In this document: one piece after another, positions 55,720 to 62,756 of the stretch
Position numbering within the stretch: the stretch's first letter is position 1
Layout of the letters: every line of letters begins with the position of its first letter
Source of the DNA: Aquibacillus rhizosphaerae
GTDB lineage: Bacteria; Bacillota; Bacilli; Bacillales; Amphibacillaceae
Direction: 5' to 3'
Length of the DNA stretch: 64,000 nt
NCBI RefSeq assembly: GCF_030282825.1
Contig: NZ_JASTZU010000041.1
Span: 62,001-126,000 of the forward strand
The notes under the pieces: model-generated
What the model saw: the letters and a program-made list of their open reading frames with translations, nothing else
Told to the model about the DNA's origin: nothing
Databases searched by the model: none
Program-made: the position numbers and the translations under genes

Positions 55720-56757
55720 ATGAAGAAAATGAAGTTAATATCATTTGCAGCGCTTTTAATGTTGCTTATTGGAATTCTTGCAGCATGTGGTGCAGCCGAA
55801 GAGACTGAGTCAGAAGAAAGCAATGGAAGTGATGACACAAATACAGAAGAAACAGATACTGAAACAGAAGCGGAAGAAGAGCCAGCTGAAGAAACAGCTC
55901 TTGAAGGCAGTGTAGTGATTGATGGTTCTGGTACTGTCTATCCTTTTATGGCTAAAATGGCTGAAAACTATATGCTTAATGAACAAGAAGGTGTATCTGT
56001 AGAAGTTGGACGTGCTGGTACTTCTGCAGGTTTTGAAAAGTTCTTAGTTGAAGATGGTGGAACTGACTTTAACGATGCATCTCGTACAATTAAAGATGAA
56101 GAAGCTGCGAAAGCTGAAGAATTAGGAATTGAGTACCACGAATTCCAAGTTGCTCTTGATGGTATCACAATCGTTATTAATCCAGAAAATGATTGGGCTA
56201 CTGAGTTAACTGTAGATCAAGTCAAGGATATTTTCTTAGCAAGTTCTGGATACACAAAATGGAGTGATGTTGATCCTAGCTTCCCTGATGAAGAAATCGT
56301 TGCAATGGGACCTAACGAAAACCATGGTACTTATGAATTCTTCTATGAAACAATTCTTGAAGAACAAGAAATGGTTGAAGGAATTAACTTACAACAAGAA
56401 TATTCAACTTTAGTTGAATTAGTATCTCAAGATGAAAATGCAATTGCGTTTTTCGGATATGGTTACTTTGACAATAATAAAGACAAAGTATCTGCTATAA
56501 ATATTGATTTTGGTGATGGTCCAGTTGCTCCATCTTTAGAGACTATTGGATTAACTGAAGACTTTGGTTACATGCCATTTACTCGTCCAGTGTTTACTTA
56601 TTTAAATGTTGGATTGGCAAATGAAAAGCCTCAAGTTCTAGATTATGCTATTTATACAATGGAAAATGCACAAGATGTGGCTGCTGAAACTGGATTTGCT
56701 CCATTGGCAGATGAAAAGATTCAGGAATCTCTTGATTTCCTTAATGGCTTAAAGTAA
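55720..56757 (+). CDS. pstS: Phosphate ABC transporter substrate-binding lipoprotein PstS
   Basis: PstS captures phosphate outside the membrane and passes it to PstCA. The 345-residue product has a lipoprotein signal with C23 in LAAC. An unusually acidic, low-complexity linker (about 24-63, Glu/Thr/Asp-rich) follows, then a phosphate-binding domain (DGSGTVYPFMAKMAENY, RAGTSAGFEKF, DFNDASRTIKDEEAA). AGGGGGAAAT precedes ATG 55720. Pho boxes lie in front. A hairpin after the stop separates it from pstC. Confidence 0.96.
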   Translation: MKKMKLISFAALLMLLIGILAACGAAEETESEESNGSDDTNTEETDTETEAEEEPAEETALEGSVVIDGSGTVYPFMAKMAENYMLNEQEGVSVEVGRAGTSAGFEKFLVEDGGTDFNDASRTIKDEEAAKAEELGIEYHEFQVALDGITIVINPENDWATELTVDQVKDIFLASSGYTKWSDVDPSFPDEEIVAMGPNENHGTYEFFYETILEEQEMVEGINLQQEYSTLVELVSQDENAIAFFGYGYFDNNKDKVSAINIDFGDGPVAPSLETIGLTEDFGYMPFTRPVFTYLNVGLANEKPQVLDYAIYTMENAQDVAAETGFAPLADEKIQESLDFLNGLK

Positions 56758-56775
56758 TTATGTAATCCTAAAATA

Positions 56776-56804
56776 GAAGATGAGAAGTTCTGCTTCTCAT
56801 CTTC
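56776..56804 (+). other. Intercistronic hairpin pstS/pstC
   Basis: GAAGATGAGAAG (56776-56787) and CTTCTCATCTTC (56793-56804) form a perfect 12-bp stem with loop TTCTG and no real T-run. It probably limits readthrough or protects the pstS mRNA 3' end, which would give more PstS than PstC/A/B. Confidence 0.8.
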
Positions 56805-56871
56805 TTAAATATTAAATATAAAAGATAGTAATTTGTCCTTATTAACAATAAGGATGAAAGGGGTAATTACG

Positions 56872-57819
56872 TTGGGACTTAAAAACAATAAAGAGAAAAT
56901 AAATGTCCGTGATATGATTGAAAAAAATAAAAATTCATTTAATCTTAATAGTGTTACTGAAAAAGTTATCCCCTATATCTTATTAGGGATAGCAGCTGTT
57001 TCTATTATAACGACAATTGGTATTGTATTCACTCTTTTAAGTGAAACTATTTCGTTTTTTCAAGCAGTCCCTTTTTGGGATTTTTATACAGGAACTGAAT
57101 TAAAACCTTTGGGTGATGATGCCAAATTTGGTATTTTGCCATTATTGACTGGAACTATTCTTTCAACTCTAATAGCTGTTGCTGTTGCCATCCCAATAGG
57201 TTTAATGACAGCAATCTTTTTAAGTGAATATGCTTCAGAACAGTTAAGGAAATTTTTAAAACCAATTTTAGAAATTCTTGCAGGAATTCCTACTATTGTT
57301 TATGGATTTTTTGCATTTACATTTGTTACACCTCTACTCAGATCTTTTATTCCCGCTCTGGACCCTACCAATATCCTTAGTCCAGGACTAGTAATGGGAA
57401 TAATGATTATTCCTATGGTTGCATCACTTTCAGAGGATGCGATGAGCTCTGTGCCAAATTCCATGAGGGAAGGTGCTTTAGCCTTAGGCGCAACCAAACT
57501 TGAAGTGACTTTTAAGGTAATTCTACCGGCGGCTATTTCCGGAATAATCGCATCTTTTGTTCTTGCGATCTCACGTGCGATTGGAGAAACAATGATTGTA
57601 ACTATTGCTAGTGGAAGTAACAAGGCCTTTTCATTTAATATTACTGAATCAATGCAGACGATGACAGCTTACATCGTTGAAGTAACTGGTGGAGAAGCGG
57701 CAGCTGGCACAACGCTTTACTATAGTCTATATGCTGTTGCTATGACACTATTTGTTTTCACTTTAGTTATGAATTTAATTGCCCAATATATTTCCCGTAA
57801 ATTTAGGGAGGAATATTAG
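56872..57819 (+). CDS. pstC: Phosphate ABC transporter permease PstC
   Basis: PstC is one of the two membrane channels of the Pst system. The 315-residue product has six helices and the permease EAA loop (EGALALGATKLEVTFKVILP) and GETMIVTIASG. TTG 56872 is preferred because GAAAGGGG lies 7 nt upstream; an in-frame ATG at 56854 overlaps that site. It is followed at 1 bp by pstA. Confidence 0.95.
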   Translation: MGLKNNKEKINVRDMIEKNKNSFNLNSVTEKVIPYILLGIAAVSIITTIGIVFTLLSETISFFQAVPFWDFYTGTELKPLGDDAKFGILPLLTGTILSTLIAVAVAIPIGLMTAIFLSEYASEQLRKFLKPILEILAGIPTIVYGFFAFTFVTPLLRSFIPALDPTNILSPGLVMGIMIIPMVASLSEDAMSSVPNSMREGALALGATKLEVTFKVILPAAISGIIASFVLAISRAIGETMIVTIASGSNKAFSFNITESMQTMTAYIVEVTGGEAAAGTTLYYSLYAVAMTLFVFTLVMNLIAQYISRKFREEY

Positions 57820-57820
57820 T

Positions 57821-58705
57821 ATGAAATATATAGATGTAGAACAAGTAAATAAAAACATGTCACCACGTATATTTAAAAATAATTTAGCGAAGTCAATTTT
57901 TTTCGTTGCAGCGATTTTTGGACTACTTGTATTAATTACTTTAATTTATCGTGTCTTTTCAGATAGTATTGGCTGGATTGATATTAATTTTCTTATGAGC
58001 AAATTATCAACGGATGCTGAGCGGGCAGGGATATTTGGAGCGATTATGGGAACTGTCTGGTTGATGGTGGTTGTAGCTCCAGTAACAATATTTTTAGGAG
58101 TAGGAACTGCAATTTATCTCGAAGAATACGCAAAAAAAGGAAGAGTTCGAAACATCATACAAACTAATATTTCCAATTTAGCAGGTGTTCCTTCTGTTGT
58201 GTTCGGTATATTAGGTTTAACTGTATTTGTCAGAGCAATGGGGCTTGGAAATATTATCTTAGCTGGTGGTTTAACTATGGCTCTGCTTATTCTTCCAATC
58301 GTTGTTGTGGCAAGTCAAGAAGCGATTCGTGCGGTACCACAATTTTTGCGAGAAGCTTCTTATGGAATGGGAGCTACTAAGTGGCAAACGATAAAAAACA
58401 TTGTTTTACCTGCAGCAATTCCAGGAATTTCAACTGGTGTTATTTTATCTCTTTCGCGTGCGATTGGAGAAACTGCACCATTAGTTGTAATTGGTATTCC
58501 AGCATTAATTATCCCAATTCCAGATAGTGTTTTTGATAAATTTACAATTATGCCGATGCAAATTTATTACTGGACAATTGATTCAGCACTTGTTGATGAG
58601 TATGCCAATTTAGCTGCTGCTACGATTGTAATTTTATTAATCATATTGTTTTTAATGAACTCTATTGCAATTATCATTCGAAATAAGTTTCAAAAGAGAT
58701 TCTAA
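57821..58705 (+). CDS. pstA: Phosphate ABC transporter permease PstA
   Basis: PstA is the second Pst permease. The 294-residue product has six helices, EAA-loop REASYGMGATKWQTIKNIVL and RAIGETAPLVVIG. The ATG at 57821 has AGGGAGG within the end of pstC. pstC, pstA, pstB and phoU are tightly packed. Confidence 0.95.
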   Translation: MKYIDVEQVNKNMSPRIFKNNLAKSIFFVAAIFGLLVLITLIYRVFSDSIGWIDINFLMSKLSTDAERAGIFGAIMGTVWLMVVVAPVTIFLGVGTAIYLEEYAKKGRVRNIIQTNISNLAGVPSVVFGILGLTVFVRAMGLGNIILAGGLTMALLILPIVVVASQEAIRAVPQFLREASYGMGATKWQTIKNIVLPAAIPGISTGVILSLSRAIGETAPLVVIGIPALIIPIPDSVFDKFTIMPMQIYYWTIDSALVDEYANLAAATIVILLIILFLMNSIAIIIRNKFQKRF

Positions 58706-58727
58706 ATTTTTATAGGGGTGAAAATAA

Positions 58728-59564
58728 ATGAGTTTTGTTATGGATAAAGAAAGTAGTAGTTTAAATCAATACTCAAGTGCAAATGCTTTTAAAAATGCTG
58801 ATACAGGCAATAACATTGTGTACGATACACAGGATTTGAATTTGTGGTATGGTCAGACACATGCATTAAAAAATATAATTTTACCTATCTATGAACAAGA
58901 AGTTACGGCCATTATAGGGCCCTCAGGTTGCGGGAAATCGACCTATTTAAAAACTTTAAATCGTATGGTGGAATTGGTACCAGGCGTCCGTACATCGGGA
59001 ACGATCAAGTATAGAAATAAAGATATACTTGATAAATCGTTTAAAGTTGAGGAATTAAGAACAAAGGTAGGTATGGTTTTTCAAAAGCCTAATCCATTTC
59101 CAAAATCTATTTACGATAACATTGCATACGGTCCAAGGATTCATGGAATTCGCAATAAGAAAGTATTAGACCAGATTGTAGAGAAAAGCCTTCGCGGTGC
59201 ATATATTTGGGATGAAGTTAAAGATAGATTGAAAGAAAACGCCTATTCACTTTCTGGTGGTCAACAGCAAAGAATATGTATCGCGCGCTGTTTAGCAATT
59301 GAGCCTGATGTTATTTTAATGGATGAACCAACATCTGCACTAGATCCAAAATCAACTTTAAAAGTAGAAGAATTAATCGAAAAATTAAAAAAAGATTACT
59401 CCATTATTATTGTTACACACAATATGCAACAAGCAGCACGTATCTCAGATAAAACAGCATTCTTTTTAAACGGTGAAGTAATAGAATATGCAGATACTAA
59501 CTTCTTATTTTCAACACCAAAAGATAAAAGAACAGAAGATTACATCACGGGAAGATTCGGATAA
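58728..59564 (+). CDS. pstB: Phosphate ABC transporter ATP-binding protein PstB
   Basis: PstB powers phosphate import. The 278-residue product has Walker [10 protein letters not shown] at 64-72 and the Q-loop [18 protein letters not shown]. The signature LSGGQQQR, Walker [14 protein letters not shown] and H-loop THNMQQAAR follow. A 30-residue N-terminal extension rich in Ser and Asn precedes the ATPase core. GGGGTG lies upstream of ATG. Only one pstB is present here, whereas B. subtilis has pstBA and pstBB. Confidence 0.96.
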   Translation: MSFVMDKESSSLNQYSSANAFKNADTGNNIVYDTQDLNLWYGQTHALKNIILPIYEQEVTAIIGPSGCGKSTYLKTLNRMVELVPGVRTSGTIKYRNKDILDKSFKVEELRTKVGMVFQKPNPFPKSIYDNIAYGPRIHGIRNKKVLDQIVEKSLRGAYIWDEVKDRLKENAYSLSGGQQQRICIARCLAIEPDVILMDEPTSALDPKSTLKVEELIEKLKKDYSIIIVTHNMQQAARISDKTAFFLNGEVIEYADTNFLFSTPKDKRTEDYITGRFG

Positions 59565-59581
59565 GAGAGCGGGGATATGTA

Positions 59582-60241
59582 ATGGTAGCTAGAGAACAAT
59601 TTCAAATTGAGTTGGATAAAGTGAAAGCAATGATTATCGAACTAGCGCGAGGAACAGAAAGTCTCCTACGTGATGCTGTCAAGGCATTGTACACTGCTGA
59701 CATCGAATTGGCTAAGCAAGTAATTGCTTACGATAAGGAATTAGATAAAAGAGACTTCGAAATTAATGAAGCAGCTGTTTTATTAATTGCTAAACAACAA
59801 CCGGTAGCCTCAGACTTAAGGAGGCTAATTGTTGCGATTCGTATTTCTTCGGATTTAGAACGGATGGGGGATAATGCAAAAAACATTGCTAAATCAACCA
59901 TTCATCTAGGAGAAAAGCATGGGATTCAGATTCATGGTGCTATAGAAGATATGAAGGACATTGCAATTAGGATGATTGATCTATCTGTTAAAGCATATGA
60001 AAATGAGGATATTACATTAGCAAGAAAGTTAGCTGAATTAGATGATTTAGTTGATGGGATGTATTCGACGGTTTTAAGAGAGCTACTAGAAGAAACTGCA
60101 ACTAATCCCGAAAAAATCCAGCATATTATGCAAATGGCATTCAGTGGTAGATATATTGAACGATTCGGTGATCACGCTACAAATATTGGAGAAAACATCA
60201 TGTATCTAGTGAAGGGTGAATCGTTTGATTTAAATGAATAA
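59582..60241 (+). CDS. phoU: Phosphate signalling protein PhoU
   Basis: PhoU couples the Pst transporter to phosphate sensing. The 219-residue product has two three-helix bundles with metal-binding motifs: DLERMGDNAKNIAKSTIHLG and RYIERFGDHATNIGENIMYL. It lies 17 bp after pstB. B. subtilis lacks a phoU gene at this site and ends the operon with pstBB, so this layout is more like Clostridium or other Firmicutes. The PhoU-tailed symporter at 48.3 kb is a related module. Confidence 0.95.
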   Translation: MVAREQFQIELDKVKAMIIELARGTESLLRDAVKALYTADIELAKQVIAYDKELDKRDFEINEAAVLLIAKQQPVASDLRRLIVAIRISSDLERMGDNAKNIAKSTIHLGEKHGIQIHGAIEDMKDIAIRMIDLSVKAYENEDITLARKLAELDDLVDGMYSTVLRELLEETATNPEKIQHIMQMAFSGRYIERFGDHATNIGENIMYLVKGESFDLNE

Positions 60242-60252
60242 CATAAAAGAGG

Positions 60253-60275
60253 GGGAAAGCATAAATTGCTTTCCC
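60253..60275 (+). terminator. Weak hairpin after phoU
   Basis: GGGAAAGC (60253-60260) and GCTTTCCC (60268-60275) form a perfect 8-bp stem without a T-run. It may end or protect the pst mRNA. Confidence 0.45.
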
Positions 60276-60361
60276 ACTTAATATGGAAGACTTTTTTCAA
60301 AATATTTTTTAGACATACAACGCTATTTCTCTTTTAGGCCTAACCATCGAAAATCAACATA

Positions 60362-60391
60362 GCTGTTAGTGCAAACTTTATATAAAGTTTG
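60362..60391. repeat. Inverted-repeat end remnant of the MITE-like family
   Basis: GTTAGTGCAAACTTT (60365-60379) is the right end of the element at 43.6 kb. It runs straight into TATAAAGTTTG, making the 20-bp palindrome at 60372-60391. No internal element sequence is present around it. The rest of 60276-60441 shows no gene. Confidence 0.6.
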
Positions 60392-60441
60392 AAGTTTGTA
60401 AAGCAACAATGTTTACGAAAATGCCTTGAGAAAAAACCGAG

Positions 60442-60915
60442 TTACTGGTTTGTAATCGTATTTGCTATTTCTTCCTTAGTCATAGAACTATTTATCGAAA
60501 ATTCACCAATTTGAATTTTAGTACTATATTCGTTTTCTTCAAGATAAGTGATAAAATCATTTTGATTTTCTATCATTGTAGCTTCATATAGTAATTCTGA
60601 AATTTCATTAACATTCATTCCTGCCTCAATAGTAAGTGTGAATGTTGTTAGTTCTGATTCTTCTTCCTCTTCCTCTATTACTTCTTGTTCTGGAACTGTG
60701 TCAGGTTTATTGTTTTCTACTTCTTTCATTTTTTCTAGTTCCTGTTCCGTTAGAATAATATACCCTTCTTGTTGTAGTGAATTAATCATTTCATCGTTAG
60801 TTATCTCTGTTTCTTTATTCTTGTTATCAGAATTCCGATCGATAACAAGAGAGATAGTTAATATTAAAGTTGCACACAAAAGACCTAGTGCGAATGCTCT
60901 TATCGTTTGTTTCAT
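60442..60915 (-). CDS. yqzC: YqzC-like protein with MltG-type N-domain
   Basis: The 157-residue product has a membrane helix (residues 6-24) and an acidic linker. The C-terminal domain reads IEAGMNVNEISELLYEATMI, then FITYLEENEYSTKIQIGEFS. This is like the LysM-type N-terminal subdomain of the endolytic transglycosylase MltG (IxxGxxxxxIAxLL.....F..YL). The catalytic MltG domain is absent. Position after the pst operon matches B. subtilis yqzC. ATG 60915 has a GAGGCG site. It is transcribed with yqzD, 10 bp apart. Confidence 0.8.
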   Translation of the reverse strand: MKQTIRAFALGLLCATLILTISLVIDRNSDNKNKETEITNDEMINSLQQEGYIILTEQELEKMKEVENNKPDTVPEQEVIEEEEEESELTTFTLTIEAGMNVNEISELLYEATMIENQNDFITYLEENEYSTKIQIGEFSINSSMTKEEIANTITNQ

Positions 60916-60925
60916 ATAAACGCCT

Positions 60926-61279
60926 CTATCTTTCTTTAGAAAGTTGATTAACAATAGAATGCACGTCGTACTCACTAAGTTTAGTTTCTATTGCGATTTC
61001 TTTTATTGTAGCTCCCTGTTTGTACAGGTGATTTATCTTGCGCATTAACGGTGACTGATTGTTTTCTGGTCTTCTGAATTCTGGCTCAGATAGATCCTCG
61101 GATAAAAGTTCTTCTTCTAATATTTTTATCTTTTTTTTCATTTGATAGGATTCTTGCAGTGTGGTGATGGAAATTTGTTCAACTTGTTCTTCCATTTGCT
61201 TGAATTTATCGTTCATAAAGAAGGATAAAATAATTAGTAGTAAACCAATTGTTGCTATACTTATTAGTGCTGAAATCAC
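60926..61279 (-). CDS. yqzD: YqzD-like membrane protein
   Basis: The 117-residue product has one N-terminal membrane helix (residues 3-20, ISALISIATIGLLLIILSFF). A coiled coil (about 25-62) follows, and then a C-terminal segment with helix-turn-helix character (GATIKEIAIETKLSEYDVHS). GTG 61279 is preferred: GGAGGG lies 6 nt upstream, and the length then equals B. subtilis YqzD. It diverges from rpmG and precedes yqzC. Function unknown. Confidence 0.78.
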   Translation of the reverse strand: MISALISIATIGLLLIILSFFMNDKFKQMEEQVEQISITTLQESYQMKKKIKILEEELLSEDLSEPEFRRPENNQSPLMRKINHLYKQGATIKEIAIETKLSEYDVHSIVNQLSKER

Positions 61280-61368
61280 ATGCGTCCCTCCATTTTTGTT
61301 TACAGTATTATTTATAACATAAGTAGATGTAGTAGAAAACAACAGATAAAAAATATTTATAGAAAACG

Positions 61369-61389
61369 GTTAACTTTTATTAAGTTAAC
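61369..61389. promoter_or_regulatory. Dyad at the rpmG -35 region
   Basis: GTTAACTT (61369-61376), five bases and AAGTTAAC (61382-61389) make a perfect 8-bp dyad directly upstream of the rpmG -35 box. It lies in the divergent spacer with yqzD. It is shaped like an operator for a dimeric regulator; the identity is unknown. Confidence 0.4.
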
Positions 61390-61418
61390 TTGATATTTGG
61401 TAGGATTTTTGGTAATAT
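61390..61418 (+). promoter_or_regulatory. SigA promoter of rpmG
   Basis: TTGATA (61390-61395), 17 nt and TAATAT (61413-61418) give a good vegetative promoter about 60 bp before the start. Confidence 0.7.
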
Positions 61419-61478
61419 TATTAAGTCTGAAAAAAGATATGAAATTCTAGTTAATGATAATGGTTTGGAGGGATAACA

Positions 61479-61628
61479 ATGCGTGTAAACATTACACTTG
61501 CTTGCACCGAAACTGGTGACCGCAATTATATTACAACTAAAAATAAACGTAAACATCCAGAACGTTTAGAGCTTAAAAAATACAGCCCGCGATTGAAAAA
61601 AGTTACTCTACATCGCGAAACTAAATAA
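61479..61628 (+). CDS. rpmG: 50S ribosomal protein L33 (zinc-free form)
   Basis: The 49-residue product reads [20 protein letters not shown] onward, the L33 family pattern. It has only one cysteine, so the paired CxxC zinc motif is absent; it is the C-minus type that does not need zinc. The ribosome site GGAGGG is strong. In B. subtilis an rpmG copy of this type also lies near yqgN. A terminator follows before the cyclo-ligase gene. Confidence 0.95.
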   Translation: MRVNITLACTETGDRNYITTKNKRKHPERLELKKYSPRLKKVTLHRETK

Positions 61629-61649
61629 TATACACATAGTATATTCGAC

Positions 61650-61682
61650 AAACTCTTACCAGCAAAAGGTAAGAGTTTTTCA
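61650..61682 (+). terminator. rpmG terminator
   Basis: AAACTCTTACC (61650-61660) and GGTAAGAGTTT (61668-61678), followed by T residues. Confidence 0.9.
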
Positions 61683-61711
61683 TTTTCTTATTATAAGAGG
61701 TGTATCTTTAT

Positions 61712-62275
61712 ATGGATCTTAAAAAGGAACATAGAAACCGAGCGAAACAAATACTAAAAGAAATAGATATAGATACGAGAAATAATATTCAAAAAAAAAT
61801 GCAGTACTACCTGGTCAATAGCTGGATTTGGGATAAAAACGATGTTATTGGCATCACAATTTCACAGAACTATGAATGGAACACACGTGAAATAATTAAG
61901 CTAGCTTGGTCACATGGGAAAAAGGTCTGTATTCCTAAATGCTATCCTACATACGGTAAATTAGTTTTTTTCGAACTACAGTCATTTGATGAACTAGAAG
62001 TTGGATTTTCAAATTTGCATGAACCAATACCAGACGATAATAGAAAAATTAACAAAGACAAAATAGATGTTATGATTGTTCCAGGATTAGTATTTGATAG
62101 AAAAGGATACCGTATTGGATATGGAGGTGGATATTATGATCGATACCTTAATAATTTCAAAGGTATTACACTTTCATTAGCCTGTAGTTTCCAAATTGTA
62201 GATACAGTACCAAGGGAACCTTTTGATATTCCAGTTAATTATCTAATTTCTGAATATGGCTTTCTCGATAATTAA
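61712..62275 (+). CDS. yqgN: 5-formyltetrahydrofolate cyclo-ligase
   Basis: This enzyme converts 5-formyl-THF to 5,10-methenyl-THF with ATP. The 187-residue product has the basic start MDLKKEHRNRAKQIL, IVPGLVFDRKGYRIGYGGGY and YDRYL, the signature motif of the family. ATG 61712 is chosen over an upstream GTG because AGAGGTG lies 9 nt before it. It lies after rpmG and before yqgO and gluP, as in B. subtilis. Confidence 0.95.
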   Translation: MDLKKEHRNRAKQILKEIDIDTRNNIQKKMQYYLVNSWIWDKNDVIGITISQNYEWNTREIIKLAWSHGKKVCIPKCYPTYGKLVFFELQSFDELEVGFSNLHEPIPDDNRKINKDKIDVMIVPGLVFDRKGYRIGYGGGYYDRYLNNFKGITLSLACSFQIVDTVPREPFDIPVNYLISEYGFLDN

Positions 62276-62350
62276 ATGTTTTTGATAGTCATATTTTTAA
62301 CAAATACGAGCACACTATACATATTCACATTAAGGTAAAGAAAGGGTGTT

Positions 62351-62542
62351 ATGATGAGGTCTTTCTTAGTAATATGTTCTGTTATAATTGGCTCAACTGT
62401 TGTATTTAAAAAAAGGTACAAAATTCTAAATATGTTACTAGCTGTTAATATAATAAGAAAGATTATTGTGAGTATTTCAATGAATATGCCTTATATACGT
62501 AAAAGAATACTACCGAGTATTCTGGGACGTTCAGCTGTCTAA
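62351..62542 (+). CDS. yqgO: Small YqgO-like membrane-associated protein
   Basis: A 63-residue frame with one hydrophobic stretch (RSFLVICSVIIGSTVVF) and a basic remainder. It lies between the cyclo-ligase and gluP, the yqgO position. AAAGGGTG lies 2-9 nt upstream; two adjacent ATGs (62351, 62354) are possible starts. The stop is inside the terminator hairpin. No function is known, and the assignment is mainly by location. Confidence 0.6.
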   Translation: MMRSFLVICSVIIGSTVVFKKRYKILNMLLAVNIIRKIIVSISMNMPYIRKRILPSILGRSAV

Positions 62543-62559
62543 CAGCTGAACGTTTTTTT
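62527..62559 (+). terminator. Terminator overlapping the yqgO end
   Basis: ACGTTCAGCTGT (62527-62538) and ACAGCTGAACGT (62542-62553) form a perfect 12-bp stem followed by seven T residues. Confidence 0.95.
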
Positions 62560-62587
62560 CGTATCATAAGATATTATAGATATAATG

Positions 62588-62657
62588 TCTTATGGAAAAC
62601 TGACTATTAGCATGTACTACATCTAGCTCAAGTAAACCCGCATTTTCTTATTCTTTT
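62588..62657. repeat. Fragment of the long-hairpin repeat, copy E
   Basis: TATGGAAAACTGACTATTAG and then CATGTACTACATCTAGCT match the left part of the copy at 26.92 kb with few changes. The right part of the repeat is missing, except for a degenerate CCCGCATTTTC. Confidence 0.5.
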
Positions 62658-62756
62658 CAATGGCATAAAACCATACATATCTTGATGTGAGAATCATTTT
62701 ACTTAAACTAATTCTTAGGAACATGGTAATATGATGGAGAGAGGTGGGGGAACGCT

